Positions 1-8,919 are shown, counted from the first letter of the stretch. The stretch: 64,000 nt of DNA from Legionella fallonii LLAP-10 (GCF_000953135.1 NZ_LN614827.1:1083001-1147000), one strand, 5' to 3'. Numbers and translations are program-made. The notes: generated by a model from the letters alone, not told the origin.

Positions 1-117
1 ATCCATAAAGGAACGATTATCTGCTATAGGCTCTTTGCTTTCTTGTTGCTTAGCCTTCAGACGATTGTCTGTATCAATTGATTTCATTCCTGTTGCGTCA
101 TTTATTTGATTAACCAT
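1..117 (-). CDS. flgM: FlgM, anti-sigma-28 factor (N-terminal part, runs off window)
   Basis: The reading frame starts at the ATG at 117 and runs off the left edge, giving 39 residues beginning MVNQINDATGMKSIDT. FlgM binds and holds sigma-28 (FliA) in the cytoplasm until the hook-basal body is complete and FlgM is exported. The short polar N-terminus fits FlgM, and the gene lies just downstream of flgA, the usual flgA-flgM order. A sigma-28 promoter with perfect spacing lies 30 bases upstream, so FliA probably drives its own inhibitor. The C-terminal sigma-binding helices are outside the window, so the call rests on context, promoter and N-terminus. Confidence 0.75.
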   Translation of the reverse strand, partial: MVNQINDATGMKSIDTDNRLKAKQQESKEPIADNRSFMD

Positions 118-146
118 GAATTTGTCCTCAATCACATTTAGCATGC

Positions 147-173
147 TTATCGGCTCCTTTTAAAATTTCTTTA
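147..173 (-). promoter_or_regulatory. Sigma-28 (FliA) promoter of flgM
   Basis: On the minus strand the sequence reads TAAA, 15 bases, GCCGATAA, an exact match to the sigma-28 consensus and spacing. The -10 is at 147-154 and the -35 at 170-173, 30-56 bases upstream of the flgM start codon. It would let flgM be transcribed independently of flgA. Confidence 0.88.
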
Positions 174-237
174 GTAGTTTTCGGCAAATTTTTAAACTTT
201 TTAAATTTAATGCTGTACTTAAGGTAAAATTCATTCC

Positions 238-939
238 TTATATGATGACCTTCACGTTTTTTTCCCCTGTAACTTGGGCTTCTATAACTTTTTTTGAACT
301 AAGGTTTTTTACTTTAACTGTATCACCTAAAGCCCCTTCATTAAGAGCAATTCCCGCCATACTTACTGTTAAATTATCATGATTGGCAACTATAATAACT
401 TCTTCACCTTTATGAATTAGTTTCGCTAATTCAATATTATAAGGAGTAAAAGGATTATCTGCGGCAATATCATGTTTGCATACTAAGCCTACTAGCTGAC
501 TTTTATCCGTAAAATATCCTTGCTTTAATTTTTGTGTATCCATTTCAGTTGGATATATATCATCATCTCGTACTACTTTTCCTTTAACAAGCGTGTTTTT
601 TGATACTAATACGGTTTTGAAAACGGTAATTTTGATGGGGGCGTAAATGGTCCAGTGATTCTCTGCTTCAGTACATTTTATTGCCATAGTACTACTATTT
701 AATAAAGGAGTTTGATACGGATTAAAAATTGTCAATTTATTGTCATCGCAGGCTTTGAGCGTTAGGCGAGAATCAATCTTATCAGCGGAAACCTCAATTT
801 TTCCTTCAGTATAATTAGTTAGCTCGTTAAGAACATATTGTTCTATTTTATTTCTTAGAAGTTCAAGAGATTGAGCCTCTTCAGCATATAAGCTAATACT
901 TGCAAAAAATAAGAAAACACTTAGTATGCTCTTCTTCAC
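238..939 (-). CDS. flgA: FlgA, flagellar P-ring assembly chaperone
   Basis: FlgA is a periplasmic chaperone for assembly of the flagellar P ring. The 233-residue length is normal. A Sec signal peptide is visible at residues 1-19 (MKKSILSVFLFFASISLYA). The C-terminal half carries the SAF-type fold of FlgA (for example LVKGKVVRDDDIYPTEMD). The start is a GTG at 939 preceded by AAAGGGGATT, a strong ribosome-binding site at good spacing. A sigma-54 promoter lies just upstream and flgM follows 120 bases downstream. The divergent neighbour is a cytochrome c gene. I see nothing anomalous in the protein. Confidence 0.93.
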   Translation of the reverse strand: MKKSILSVFLFFASISLYAEEAQSLELLRNKIEQYVLNELTNYTEGKIEVSADKIDSRLTLKACDDNKLTIFNPYQTPLLNSSTMAIKCTEAENHWTIYAPIKITVFKTVLVSKNTLVKGKVVRDDDIYPTEMDTQKLKQGYFTDKSQLVGLVCKHDIAADNPFTPYNIELAKLIHKGEEVIIVANHDNLTVSMAGIALNEGALGDTVKVKNLSSKKVIEAQVTGEKNVKVII

Positions 940-970
940 AACAATCCCCTTTGTTTACAGTCAGAATTCC

Positions 971-988
971 ATGCAAATATTGCGCCAA
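971..988 (-). promoter_or_regulatory. Sigma-54 (RpoN) promoter of flgA
   Basis: The minus strand reads TTGGCGCAATATTTGCAT. The GG (-24) and GC (-12) doublets are separated by exactly 10 bases, as sigma-54 requires. It lies 32-49 bases upstream of the GTG start of flgA. RpoN-dependent class II flagellar promoters activated by FleQ are known in Legionella, so this site fits the gene. The element also overlaps the short leader of the divergent cytochrome gene. Confidence 0.78.
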
Positions 989-1003
989 CTTTAGGAGTAT
1001 AAC

Positions 1004-1411
1004 ATGACAGAGCGTTTTGACCTCTATAAATTGATTTTATTCATGTTTCTTTCCCCTGCTTTTGCTGAAAGCCATCATCCTCAGGAGTTTCTAAAAACCA
1101 TTAGCGGCAGTAAGAATGAGGGGGAACAAATATATAATCATTTTTGTGCTAACTGCCATGCTGCCAAACCTCTTATTCCATTAGGTGCACCTAGAATTGG
1201 TATGGAAAGTGATTGGTCCTTAAGAGTAAAACAAGGAATTAACGTTCTTTTTGAGCACACTAATGAAGGATTCAATGCCATGCCGCCTAGAGGGGGATGC
1301 TTTGAATGTACCGATGATCAGCTACTTTTAACCATATTAGAAATTGTACCAAAAGAGGACAAAAAAGTCCTATTAAATGAACTTAAAGACCACAAAAAAT
1401 ACAAAAAGTAA
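1004..1411 (+). CDS. Cytochrome c5-like periplasmic monohaem cytochrome
   Basis: This 135-residue protein has an N-terminal hydrophobic export segment (residues 8-21), a haem-attachment motif CANCH at 48-52, the likely axial methionine in NAMPP (M93), and the extra cysteine pair GGCFEC (C99 and C102) that marks the c5 subfamily. It should carry electrons in the periplasm, though its partners cannot be told from the sequence. The start ATG follows a TAGGAG ribosome-binding site at 8-base spacing. The C-terminus is a lysine-rich tail. It stands alone between flgA (divergent) and the L,D-transpeptidase. Confidence 0.85.
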   Translation: MTERFDLYKLILFMFLSPAFAESHHPQEFLKTISGSKNEGEQIYNHFCANCHAAKPLIPLGAPRIGMESDWSLRVKQGINVLFEHTNEGFNAMPPRGGCFECTDDQLLLTILEIVPKEDKKVLLNELKDHKKYKK

Positions 1412-1484
1412 AAAAAATTTATAAAAAAGCCTAAACCTATTCAAAAATCTCCCGATACAGTAAAAAAAAGAGGGAGAAATTAAA

Positions 1485-2042
1485 GTGAAAACAAAACTCA
1501 TGTTAGTTCCTGTTTGTTCCTTGGTGGCTTCCTGTGCTTCTATGGACAGATCAACCGCCGTAGTTGACGATGCTGGATATACTCATTACACCATGAGTAT
1601 GGCCGCAGATCATAAGGGGTCTAGTTACTTCCCTGCAAAAAGAGAACCAACGGGAAGGAAAGTCTTCGTATTCGATCCTAAAGCTACTGCCTGGGCCGCA
1701 TACGATTCGGAAGGTAATAGGGTGAAGACAGGCAGTGCCTCCGGAGGAAAGGATTTCTGTGAAGACACAGGCCGAGGCTGTCGTACCGTCACAGGTAGCT
1801 TCAAGGTGTATTCGAAGAAAGGGGAGGATTGTAAATCCAGTCTTTATCCCGTTGAAACACATGGCGGAGCAAAAATGCCTTACTGCATGCACTTCCATGG
1901 TGGATATTCAATACACGCAGCTTATGAAGTGCCTAACTATAATGCAAGCCATGGTTGTATCCGGGTTCTTCCCAGTGCAGCAAAATGGCTTAACGAGAAT
2001 TTTATTGATATAGGTACTTCAGTTGTAGTGAAACCATACTAA
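1485..2042 (+). CDS. L,D-transpeptidase (YkuD) lipoprotein, EnhA-like
   Basis: The C-terminal half is a YkuD catalytic domain: histidine in GYSIHAAYEVP (H144) and the active-site motif SHGCIRV (C158). Such enzymes make 3-3 peptidoglycan crosslinks or attach proteins to peptidoglycan. Residues 1-17 form a lipoprotein signal with lipobox LVASC, so the mature protein should start at C17 and be membrane-anchored. Several additional cysteines (C92, C99, C116, C134) suggest disulfides. The start is a GTG after GGGAGAAATTAAA. In Legionella, short YkuD proteins of this kind are annotated as enhanced-entry (EnhA) proteins; membership of that group is my inference. A rho-independent terminator follows. 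Confidence 0.85.
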   Translation: MKTKLMLVPVCSLVASCASMDRSTAVVDDAGYTHYTMSMAADHKGSSYFPAKREPTGRKVFVFDPKATAWAAYDSEGNRVKTGSASGGKDFCEDTGRGCRTVTGSFKVYSKKGEDCKSSLYPVETHGGAKMPYCMHFHGGYSIHAAYEVPNYNASHGCIRVLPSAAKWLNENFIDIGTSVVVKPY

Positions 2043-2084
2043 ACTAAATAGTAATTCTTAATAATAGCTGCTTCTCCACGACTC

Positions 2085-2110
2085 GCCCTGCATAATGCAG
2101 GGCTTTTTTA
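2085..2110 (+). terminator. Rho-independent terminator after the L,D-transpeptidase gene
   Basis: GCCCTGC and GCAGGGC form a GC-rich stem around a short ATAAT loop, followed by a run of six T. It lies 43 bases after the stop codon and closes the unit before coaX. Confidence 0.9.
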
Positions 2111-2267
2111 TTATCATAGGTTTTATATAAACCACTTCATGATGGATCAAAAAACCGAGCAAAACTTCCATCAAACCTTCTGGAAGGCACAGATGAAATT
2201 TCAAGGGACTTGATAATAATAACATCCCATTTTACTATCATGTTTTTTTCAAGGGTAGAACCAAATA

Positions 2268-3035
2268 ATGATTCTTTGCATTGATGTTGGCAATTCTCAT
2301 ATATATGGCGGCGTTTTCGATGGAGATGAAATAAAACTACGTTTTCGTCATACTTCTAATGTGAGCACCTCTGACGAATTGGGTATTTTTTTAAAAAGTG
2401 TGTTGCGTGAAAATAATTGCTCTCCAGAGAAAATCACCAAAATTGGCATTTGTTCCGTAGTACCTCAATTAGATTATTCTTTGCGTTCTGCCTGTGTTAA
2501 GTATTTTTCTTTAGAGCCTTTTTTATTACAGGCGGGTGTTAAGACTGGATTGAATATTAAATACCGTAATCCTGTAGAGGTGGGGGCCGATAGAATTGCA
2601 AATGCAATTGCCGCTACACATAGTTATCCTAATCAAAATACCATTGTTATTGATTTTGGAACAGCAACTACTTTTTGTGTTATTACTGCACAAAAAGTCT
2701 ATCTAGGTGGAGCTATTTTACCAGGTGTCCGATTGTCTGTGGATGCTTTGTCTAAAAATACAGCCAAATTACCTTCAGTGGAAATTATAAAAATAGAAAA
2801 TGCAGTAGGACGATCTACTGTTGAAAGCATTCAATCCGGAGTCTATTACGGAGTTTTGGGAGCTTGCCGTGAATTAATTCATCGCATCAATAAAGAGTCA
2901 TTCAATGAAAGTAATGCTTTAGTTTTAGCTACAGGCGGGTTTGCTTCTTTATTTGATAGACAAGGTATTTATGATCATTTAGTTCCTGATTTGGTTCTTC
3001 AAGGTATTCGTTTAGCTGCATTAATGAATACCTAA
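2268..3035 (+). CDS. coaX: Type III pantothenate kinase
   Basis: CoaX phosphorylates pantothenate, the first step of coenzyme A synthesis, in the cytoplasm. The 255-residue protein shows the family's ASKHA-fold motifs: DVGNS at 6-10 (phosphate binding), GADR at 106-109 (pantothenate/dimer site) and DFGTATTF at 129-136. Length is typical. The ATG at 2268 gives the family's usual N-terminus (MILCIDVGN), but the upstream ribosome-binding site is weak (GGGTAGAACC). It stands alone, with a 25-base-stem palindrome family copy downstream. Confidence 0.95.
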   Translation: MILCIDVGNSHIYGGVFDGDEIKLRFRHTSNVSTSDELGIFLKSVLRENNCSPEKITKIGICSVVPQLDYSLRSACVKYFSLEPFLLQAGVKTGLNIKYRNPVEVGADRIANAIAATHSYPNQNTIVIDFGTATTFCVITAQKVYLGGAILPGVRLSVDALSKNTAKLPSVEIIKIENAVGRSTVESIQSGVYYGVLGACRELIHRINKESFNESNALVLATGGFASLFDRQGIYDHLVPDLVLQGIRLAALMNT

Positions 3036-3130
3036 TCACAATAAGAACTTGATCAACATAATCTACTCTACGCTTTATTTTTTTGTTTTTTCGTAATACT
3101 CCTCTTCTTGCTACGTTCTGGATGACAGGT

Positions 3131-3160
3131 GTAAGTCGGACAATTTATTGTCCGACTTAC
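3131..3160. repeat. Short palindromic repeat (copy 1 of a dispersed family)
   Basis: GTAAGTCGGACAA and TTGTCCGACTTAC form a perfect 13-bp inverted repeat around a 4-base loop. Related palindromes with the core GTCGGRCAA...TTGYCCGAC occur at 8920, 24698, 41303, 41441 and 52503, always beyond gene ends. It may act as a terminator for coaX, though no T-run follows. Confidence 0.85.
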
Positions 3161-3321
3161 ACACATATCCAACTCACGTTACAAAATCCTAAATTAACAT
3201 CATTAACCGCTTTCTATCTTGCGCGTGCTTAATAAATAATTTAACTGATAAAAAACAGAGCTGATTCATTTTAAATTCATTTTACTTTATGAATAAATTA
3301 CCCAAAAAGTGGATTTTTATA

Positions 3322-3396
3322 TTGACGAATGGAGAAATGTGTTTCTATAGTGTATAAAAGTGGGTTAAAATAATAAAAAAGTGGAGAATTGTGGAG
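3322..3396 (+). promoter_or_regulatory. mra/dcw promoter and MraZ operator
   Basis: TTGACG at 3322-3327 and TATAGT at 3346-3351 form a sigma-70 type promoter with 18-base spacing. Downstream, GTGGAG at 3381-3386 and again at 3391-3396 are direct repeats with a 10-base period, and a further GTGGGT sits at 3360-3365, 21 bases earlier. Helically phased GTGG repeats ahead of mraZ are the known MraZ binding site, so this cluster is probably autorepressed. Confidence 0.7.
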
Positions 3397-3421
3397 GAGC
3401 TAATCCCCCGCAAAAAAAAAC

Positions 3422-3880
3422 ATGTTTAGGGGAATAAATACCATCACCATTGACACTAAAGGACGCTTGGCTATTCCAACGCGTTACAGAAGTGCGTTGG
3501 GGGCGGAGGATAAGATTCCTGTGGTCATTACCATCGATACGGATGAAACATGTTTATTGCTTTATACCGCAGCAGAATGGCAAATTATTGAGAATAATTT
3601 GCAAAAATTGCCTAGTTTTAACGCTGCTGCACGAAGAATTCAGCGTTTACTAATTGGTCACGCTACAGATGTAGAAGTTGATAGTAATGGTCGGGTGCTT
3701 GTACCCACTGTTTTAAGAAATTATGCGCAACTGGAAAAAGATGTAGTGATGATTGGGCAAGGTAATAAATTTGAAGTGTGGAATAAGGATCTTTGGGAAT
3801 CCAAACGTGAACAATGGCTAGTTGAAGTGGCCTCTCAAACTGATGGGTTACCTGATGAAATGAAAACGTTTTCTTTGTAA
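3422..3880 (+). CDS. mraZ: MraZ, transcriptional regulator of the dcw cluster
   Basis: The 152-residue protein has two AbrB-like half-domains, each with the DxxGR...P...R signature: D11-TKGRLAIPTRYR and D87-SNGRVLVPTVLR. MraZ forms a ring that binds GTGG repeats in its own promoter, which are present just upstream. The ATG at 3422 gives the canonical MFRG N-terminus, although it is preceded by a poly-A stretch rather than a clear Shine-Dalgarno. It is the first gene of a tightly spaced run with rsmH 11 bases downstream. Confidence 0.97.
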   Translation: MFRGINTITIDTKGRLAIPTRYRSALGAEDKIPVVITIDTDETCLLLYTAAEWQIIENNLQKLPSFNAAARRIQRLLIGHATDVEVDSNGRVLVPTVLRNYAQLEKDVVMIGQGNKFEVWNKDLWESKREQWLVEVASQTDGLPDEMKTFSL

Positions 3881-3891
3881 TGGAAACTTGA

Positions 3892-4818
3892 ATGGCAATG
3901 CATCAATCAGTATTACTGCAAGAGTCAATTAACGGTTTAGCTATTAAGCCCGACGGCGTCTATTTCGACGGAACTTTTGGTCGGGGTGGGCATAGCCGGG
4001 AAATTTTGCGCCATTTAGATGACAAAGGAAAGTTATTCGCCATCGATAAAGATGTAGACGCTATTGAATATGCTAAAGAGCATTTTGGATCAGATAAGCG
4101 ATTTCATATATTTCACGGTTCTTTCGCAAATATCAGAAATTTTGCATCTGAAGCGCAAGTTTTGGGGTTGGTTGATGGAGTTTTGCTTGATTTAGGGGTG
4201 TCCTCTCCTCAGTTGGATAATCCAGAAAGAGGATTTAGCTTCATGCAACAGGGACCCTTAGATATGCGCATGGATACAACGCAATCTATAAGTGCCGCGC
4301 AATTTGTGAATGAAGCTGAAATTGATGAGATGGCCTCTGTATTTAGATTATATGGTGAAGAGCGATTTGCCGGAAGAATAGCAAGAGCTATTGCCAAAGC
4401 AAGAGACGAAGTGCCAATTACTACCACATTGCAGTTAGCAGAAATAGTTAAAGAAGCAAATCCCAAATGGGAAAAACACAAGCATCCTGCAACTCGCGTT
4501 TTCCAGGCTATTCGTATCTATGTGAATCAAGAACTAAATGATTTGACTAGTTGTTTAGAGCAATGCATAGAAATTTTAGCTCCTGGCGGTCGCTTGGCAG
4601 TCATTAGTTTTCATTCCCTTGAGGACCGAATAGTCAAGCAATTCATGCGGAATAAAGAACAAGGAACACGGCCACCAGCAGAGGTTCCTTTGCGTTATGA
4701 ACAAATTAAAACCAATTTTAAGAGAATAGGTAAAGCTGTTATGCCACAACAAGATGAAATAAATAACAATGTCAGGGCTCGAAGTGCTGTGTTGAGAATA
4801 GGAGAGAAATTAGCATGA
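3892..4818 (+). CDS. rsmH: 16S rRNA m4C1402 methyltransferase RsmH (MraW)
   Basis: RsmH N4-methylates C1402 of 16S rRNA using S-adenosylmethionine. Visible are the AdoMet loop [10 protein letters not shown] at 26-35, the [12 protein letters not shown] motif, the [14 protein letters not shown] segment and the C-terminal [12 protein letters not shown] motif. The 308-residue length is normal. Two ATG codons (3892 and 3898) are possible starts. The stop codon overlaps the ftsL start by four bases (ATGA), indicating translational coupling. Confidence 0.97.
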   Translation: MAMHQSVLLQESINGLAIKPDGVYFDGTFGRGGHSREILRHLDDKGKLFAIDKDVDAIEYAKEHFGSDKRFHIFHGSFANIRNFASEAQVLGLVDGVLLDLGVSSPQLDNPERGFSFMQQGPLDMRMDTTQSISAAQFVNEAEIDEMASVFRLYGEERFAGRIARAIAKARDEVPITTTLQLAEIVKEANPKWEKHKHPATRVFQAIRIYVNQELNDLTSCLEQCIEILAPGGRLAVISFHSLEDRIVKQFMRNKEQGTRPPAEVPLRYEQIKTNFKRIGKAVMPQQDEINNNVRARSAVLRIGEKLA

Positions 4819-5159
4819 ACGCTGCAGCTAGGGTAATTAACCAAGGCAATTTATTTAATGGGCAATTGGCAAATATGCATATGTCAAAATCATTCTATTT
4901 CTTGATGATATTGTTAATTTCAGTATTAATAAGTGGATTTGCTGTTATCTATAGTACTAATACTTATAGGTCTGTTTTTGCTCAAGTAGAGCAAGAAGAG
5001 CAACAATCGCATTTTTTACAATTACAGTGGGGACAATTGCTGTTAGAGCAAGCGAGTCTGGCAACTCCGGCAAGGGTTGAAGAATTAGCAATTGAAAAAT
5101 TGAAAATGACATTTCCTACGTCAAAGAATACTTATTTATTACATGCTCAATTCAATTAA
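4815..5159 (+). CDS. ftsL: FtsL, cell-division protein
   Basis: This 114-residue bitopic protein has a cytoplasmic N-terminus of about 25 residues, one transmembrane helix at roughly 26-47 ([20 protein letters not shown]) and a periplasmic coiled coil with heptad leucines. FtsL forms the FtsQLB complex that activates FtsWI at the septum. Identification rests on topology, size and its position overlapping rsmH and preceding ftsI. FtsL sequences are poorly conserved, but context makes the call safe. Confidence 0.92.
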   Translation: MNAAARVINQGNLFNGQLANMHMSKSFYFLMILLISVLISGFAVIYSTNTYRSVFAQVEQEEQQSHFLQLQWGQLLLEQASLATPARVEELAIEKLKMTFPTSKNTYLLHAQFN

Positions 5160-5681
5160 TGTACGTTCGACGCAAAAGGTTGCGAATATCCTTGATGTCG
5201 TCGAACAAACATTACTCTTTAAAATTTGTTCTTTATAAGGACAAGAATGTATTACATTTATAGTAGAATTTAAATTAGTTTCCTGTTAGCTATTGTTTCT
5301 CTAATTTTATTCAGTAAGTTCTGAAATCAGGGAACATAAGTTAATAGAACAATAACTAGCATTGAAAATATAAAGGGAAATGCTCTCGAAAAATTTAAAG
5401 GCTTCAGGTACACTGAACTTTTCGAAAGAAATCTATTAATCAGACTCGGATCATTTTAATAGAATAGGGTAAAAAATCCGTCACCATGAGTGCAAATAAA
5501 GAAATCTAGACCGGTATTTGTTAAAATACTGCCCTGGGTTACTTTATTTTATTGTCAGTGATAATGGTTTTGTGCCTCTTTAAAAAAATGGTTAAAATCT
5601 GGAATTAAACGATGTTTAATAAATTGCGGCACATAAGGATTAATTTTGTGCTTGAAGACATTATTTTTTGAGTAGTAATTT
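5160..5681. other. 522-bp AT-rich gap between ftsL and ftsI
   Basis: No convincing gene was found on either strand. GTTCGACG at 5165-5172 and CGTCGAAC at 5199-5206 form an 8-bp inverted repeat enclosing a smaller CGCAA/TTGCG hairpin. In most gammaproteobacteria these two genes are nearly contiguous, so the gap is unusual and may contain an extra promoter for ftsI-murE. Confidence 0.6.
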
Positions 5682-7346
5682 ATGAAACAATCACGCCACT
5701 ATGCCAGGCTTATAACTGTAGCTGCTTTTTTTTCCTTACTTCTAGTCATTTTAATATGGCGCATGGTGGATCTCACCGTTTTACATAGAAAATTCTTACA
5801 AGGTCAAGGTAACGCTAGAAGCTTGAGAGTCATTGATATTCCAGCTTATAGAGGAATGATTACCGACAGAAATGGTACTCCCTTGGCAGTGAGTACTCCG
5901 GTTGAGTCCGTGTGGGTAAATCCTAAAGAATTTTCTCCTGATGAGCCACAATTCATGCAGTTGGCTAAATATTTAAAGTTGTCTCCTAAAGAATTAAGCA
6001 GAAAAATAGTTGATGCGGAAAATCGTGAGTTTCTTTATTTACAAAGACAGCTGCCACCGATTCTTTCTAAGCAAATTAAGGCATTGAAAGTCCCAGGTAT
6101 TTATTTTCAAAAAGAATTTAAACGTTACTATCCCGACTCAGACAGTATCTCCCAGGTGATAGGATTCACCAATGTAGATGATCGGGGCCTAGAAGGAATG
6201 GAGTTAGCATATCAGGATTGGCTAATGGGGGTTGTGGGTAAAAAAAGAGTAGTGAAAGATCGTATGGGGCGAATTATTGAGGAACTTGGTGTTATTAAAG
6301 AGCCTCGCCCTGGACATGAGTTAGCATTAAGTATTGATAGAAGATTGCAATATTTAGCTTATAGTGAATTGCTGAAAACTGTTGATGAGTTTGGGGCAAA
6401 ATCAGGGTCAGTAGTTGTGGTAGATACTGAAAGCGGGGAAATTTTAGCTATCGCCAACGCGCCTTCTTTCAATCCTAATTCCCGTGGACACTATAATAGA
6501 GAAACCTATAGAAACCTTGCGCTAACTGATACTTTTGAACCAGGTTCAGTAATTAAGCCTTTTAGTATTGCTAGTGCTTTAGAAACAGGATTATTTACTC
6601 CAGATACAATAATAGATACCAATCCCAGTTGGATGAGTGTTCATGGGCGTGTGGTAAGGGATATTCATAATTATGGCGTTTTGGATGTAACAGGAGTATT
6701 GCAACATTCAAGTAACGTGGGCGTTACCAAAATGGTTTTGGCCAGTCCTCCAGAACAATTAATAGGTTTATTGCAAAAGTGTGGGTTTGGGCAAAGCACT
6801 GAAAGTACCTATCCTGGGGAAAGTGAAGGCGGCATTGTAAAAGCTAAAGATGCGAATCCTTTCGTTTTGGCTACCTTAGGATTTGGTTATGGTTTATCAG
6901 CAACAGCGTTACAATTAGCGAAAGCAAGTTTGGTCTTTGCTAATAAAGGAAGATTAATACCTGTTACTTTACTGCACAATGATAAACCCTCTCCAGGGGT
7001 ACAGGTAATACAAGCTAAGACCGCGGAGCAGGTGTTGCTGATGATGGAAGCTGTTTTAAGCAAAGACGGTACTGGGCGTTCAGCAAGAGTGCCAGGATAT
7101 AGAGTAGCCGGAAAAACAGGAACAGCTCGAGTTGCTGGAAAAGATGGTTATAAAGACAGAAGGTATACCTCCAGTTTTATGGGAATTGCTCCGGTTTCGA
7201 ATCCAAAATTTGCAGTGATTGTGATTATTCATGAGCCTTCTCGTAAAGGATATTATGCAGCAGCTGTTGCTGCTCCCTTGTTTGCTAAGGTGATGGGAGG
7301 AGCATTGCGTCTATTTAATGTTCCCACGGATGAGGTTGCTAGTTGA
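5682..7346 (+). CDS. ftsI: FtsI (PBP3), septal peptidoglycan transpeptidase
   Basis: FtsI crosslinks septal peptidoglycan with FtsW. The 554-residue protein has an N-terminal transmembrane anchor at about 11-33, a PBP dimerisation domain, and the transpeptidase motifs S289-VIK (catalytic serine), S343-S-N345 and K478-TG. Length and motif spacing match class B PBP3. The ATG at 5682 is preceded by a weak GAG-type site. It is probably co-transcribed with murE, 88 bases downstream. Confidence 0.96.
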   Translation: MKQSRHYARLITVAAFFSLLLVILIWRMVDLTVLHRKFLQGQGNARSLRVIDIPAYRGMITDRNGTPLAVSTPVESVWVNPKEFSPDEPQFMQLAKYLKLSPKELSRKIVDAENREFLYLQRQLPPILSKQIKALKVPGIYFQKEFKRYYPDSDSISQVIGFTNVDDRGLEGMELAYQDWLMGVVGKKRVVKDRMGRIIEELGVIKEPRPGHELALSIDRRLQYLAYSELLKTVDEFGAKSGSVVVVDTESGEILAIANAPSFNPNSRGHYNRETYRNLALTDTFEPGSVIKPFSIASALETGLFTPDTIIDTNPSWMSVHGRVVRDIHNYGVLDVTGVLQHSSNVGVTKMVLASPPEQLIGLLQKCGFGQSTESTYPGESEGGIVKAKDANPFVLATLGFGYGLSATALQLAKASLVFANKGRLIPVTLLHNDKPSPGVQVIQAKTAEQVLLMMEAVLSKDGTGRSARVPGYRVAGKTGTARVAGKDGYKDRRYTSSFMGIAPVSNPKFAVIVIIHEPSRKGYYAAAVAAPLFAKVMGGALRLFNVPTDEVAS

Positions 7347-7434
7347 GGCTATGGACTTACGGTGAATTAAGATAGGGCTTGTTTACAGGATCTAGTAAGG
7401 CAGAAAATTAATTTAAAATGGGGAGTATCAATAG

Positions 7435-8886
7435 GTGAAACTAACTCAATTATTAAAACCCTGGATAAAACAAGAAGTTTTTGATTGTGTTATTACTGAT
7501 GTAAAAAATGATAGTCGCCAGATTAAACCAGGAGATTTATTTATTGCTTATCCAGGAGCTGCTGCAGATGGGCGTTTATTCATAGAAAAAGCAGTGTCCT
7601 TGGGGGCTGCGGCAGTAGCTTATGAGCCTGATAATTTTCCTCCTAGCTGTATTTTGCCTTCATCGGTACCTTGTGTTGCCATACCCCATTTGGCAGAACA
7701 ATTAGCAGACATTGCTAAACGATTTTATGACAATCCTAGCCAATCCCTAACTGTAACAGGCGTGACCGGTACTAACGGGAAAACAACAATAGCGTATCAA
7801 TTAGCTCAAGCACATCATCTCCTTGGGCAGGGAGCGGCTTATATAGGTACTATAGGCCAGGGGGATGTCAATCAATTAAAGCCTTTAGACAATACCACCC
7901 CAGATGCTTTGTGTTTACAGAAACTGTTACATCAATACAAACAACAGGCTATAAAGCAAGTCTGCATGGAGGTCTCTTCTCATGCTTTAAGTCAACATAG
8001 AGTTGATGCTATTGAGTTTAAACAGGCTATATTTACTAATTTAACCTTAGATCATTTGGATTATCACCATACCATGGAGGCGTATGGGGCCGCTAAAGCA
8101 TTATTATTTGCAACTCCATCCTTAGAGTGGGCAATTATCAATCAAGATGACCACTACCAACAATTAATGAGTGAAGCGGTTAACCCCCTCGCTAAAAAAA
8201 TAACTTATGGTATGCACCAAGAATGTGATGTTAAAGCAATTAATTGGCGTATAGATATCAATGGAACAGATATAGAAGTACGTTCACCTTGGGGCAATCA
8301 TCAAGTACACATTAAGGCGCTAGGTGAATTTAATATTTATAATAGCCTGGCCATATTTACTAGTTTAATGGCTAGTGGGTATCCTGCGGATAAAGTAATT
8401 GAAGTTATGGCTCAATTAAAAGCAGCGCCTGGTCGTATGGAGATAGTAACTAATTCACCTTACGTTCTTGTTGATTATGCGCATACTCCTGATGCATTGG
8501 AAAATGTTTTAGTGACCCTCAATCAGTTAAAAAAAGGCCATTTATGGGTGGTTTTTGGCTGCGGCGGTGATAGAGATAAAACGAAAAGACCAATTATGGG
8601 AAAAGCAGCTAGTCTCCATGCCGATAAAGTAGTTATTACCAGTGATAATCCTCGTAGTGAAAATCCTGAAAGCATTGTCAATGAGATTGCGGATGGCATA
8701 GCTAACTCAGTTGATGTTGTAAAATTAGTGAATAGAGAGGACGCTATTGCTCACGCGCTAAATAAGGCCAGCAAAGAAGATATTATTCTGATTGCTGGGA
8801 AAGGGCATGAGGCGTATCAACAAATCGGTACAATAAAACATGCTTTTTCTGATCAGGATGTGGTAAGAAAATTAATGCAAAAGTAG
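7435..8886 (+). CDS. murE: UDP-MurNAc-L-Ala-D-Glu:meso-diaminopimelate ligase MurE
   Basis: MurE adds the third stem-peptide residue to the peptidoglycan precursor. The 483-residue protein shows the Mur-ligase ATP loop TGTNGKTT at 111-118 and the DNPR motif at 404-407 that is associated with meso-diaminopimelate specificity. The start is a GTG at 7435 with GGGAGT 11 bases upstream. No murF, mraY or other dcw gene follows; instead the next genes are convergent. The cluster is therefore split after murE. Confidence 0.96.
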   Translation: MKLTQLLKPWIKQEVFDCVITDVKNDSRQIKPGDLFIAYPGAAADGRLFIEKAVSLGAAAVAYEPDNFPPSCILPSSVPCVAIPHLAEQLADIAKRFYDNPSQSLTVTGVTGTNGKTTIAYQLAQAHHLLGQGAAYIGTIGQGDVNQLKPLDNTTPDALCLQKLLHQYKQQAIKQVCMEVSSHALSQHRVDAIEFKQAIFTNLTLDHLDYHHTMEAYGAAKALLFATPSLEWAIINQDDHYQQLMSEAVNPLAKKITYGMHQECDVKAINWRIDINGTDIEVRSPWGNHQVHIKALGEFNIYNSLAIFTSLMASGYPADKVIEVMAQLKAAPGRMEIVTNSPYVLVDYAHTPDALENVLVTLNQLKKGHLWVVFGCGGDRDKTKRPIMGKAASLHADKVVITSDNPRSENPESIVNEIADGIANSVDVVKLVNREDAIAHALNKASKEDIILIAGKGHEAYQQIGTIKHAFSDQDVVRKLMQK

Positions 8887-8919
8887 TGTTCACCGTCGAC
8901 GCTATTGGGTAAATAGCGG

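Noticed and set aside
2139..2213. 24-codon frame MMDQKTEQNFHQTFWKAQMK... before coaX
   Set aside because: No ribosome-binding site precedes it and nothing else supports translation.
8621..8634. GCCGATAA sigma-28 -10-like sequence
   Set aside because: It is inside murE and the -35 position reads AAAA-like rather than TAAA; no gene start follows.
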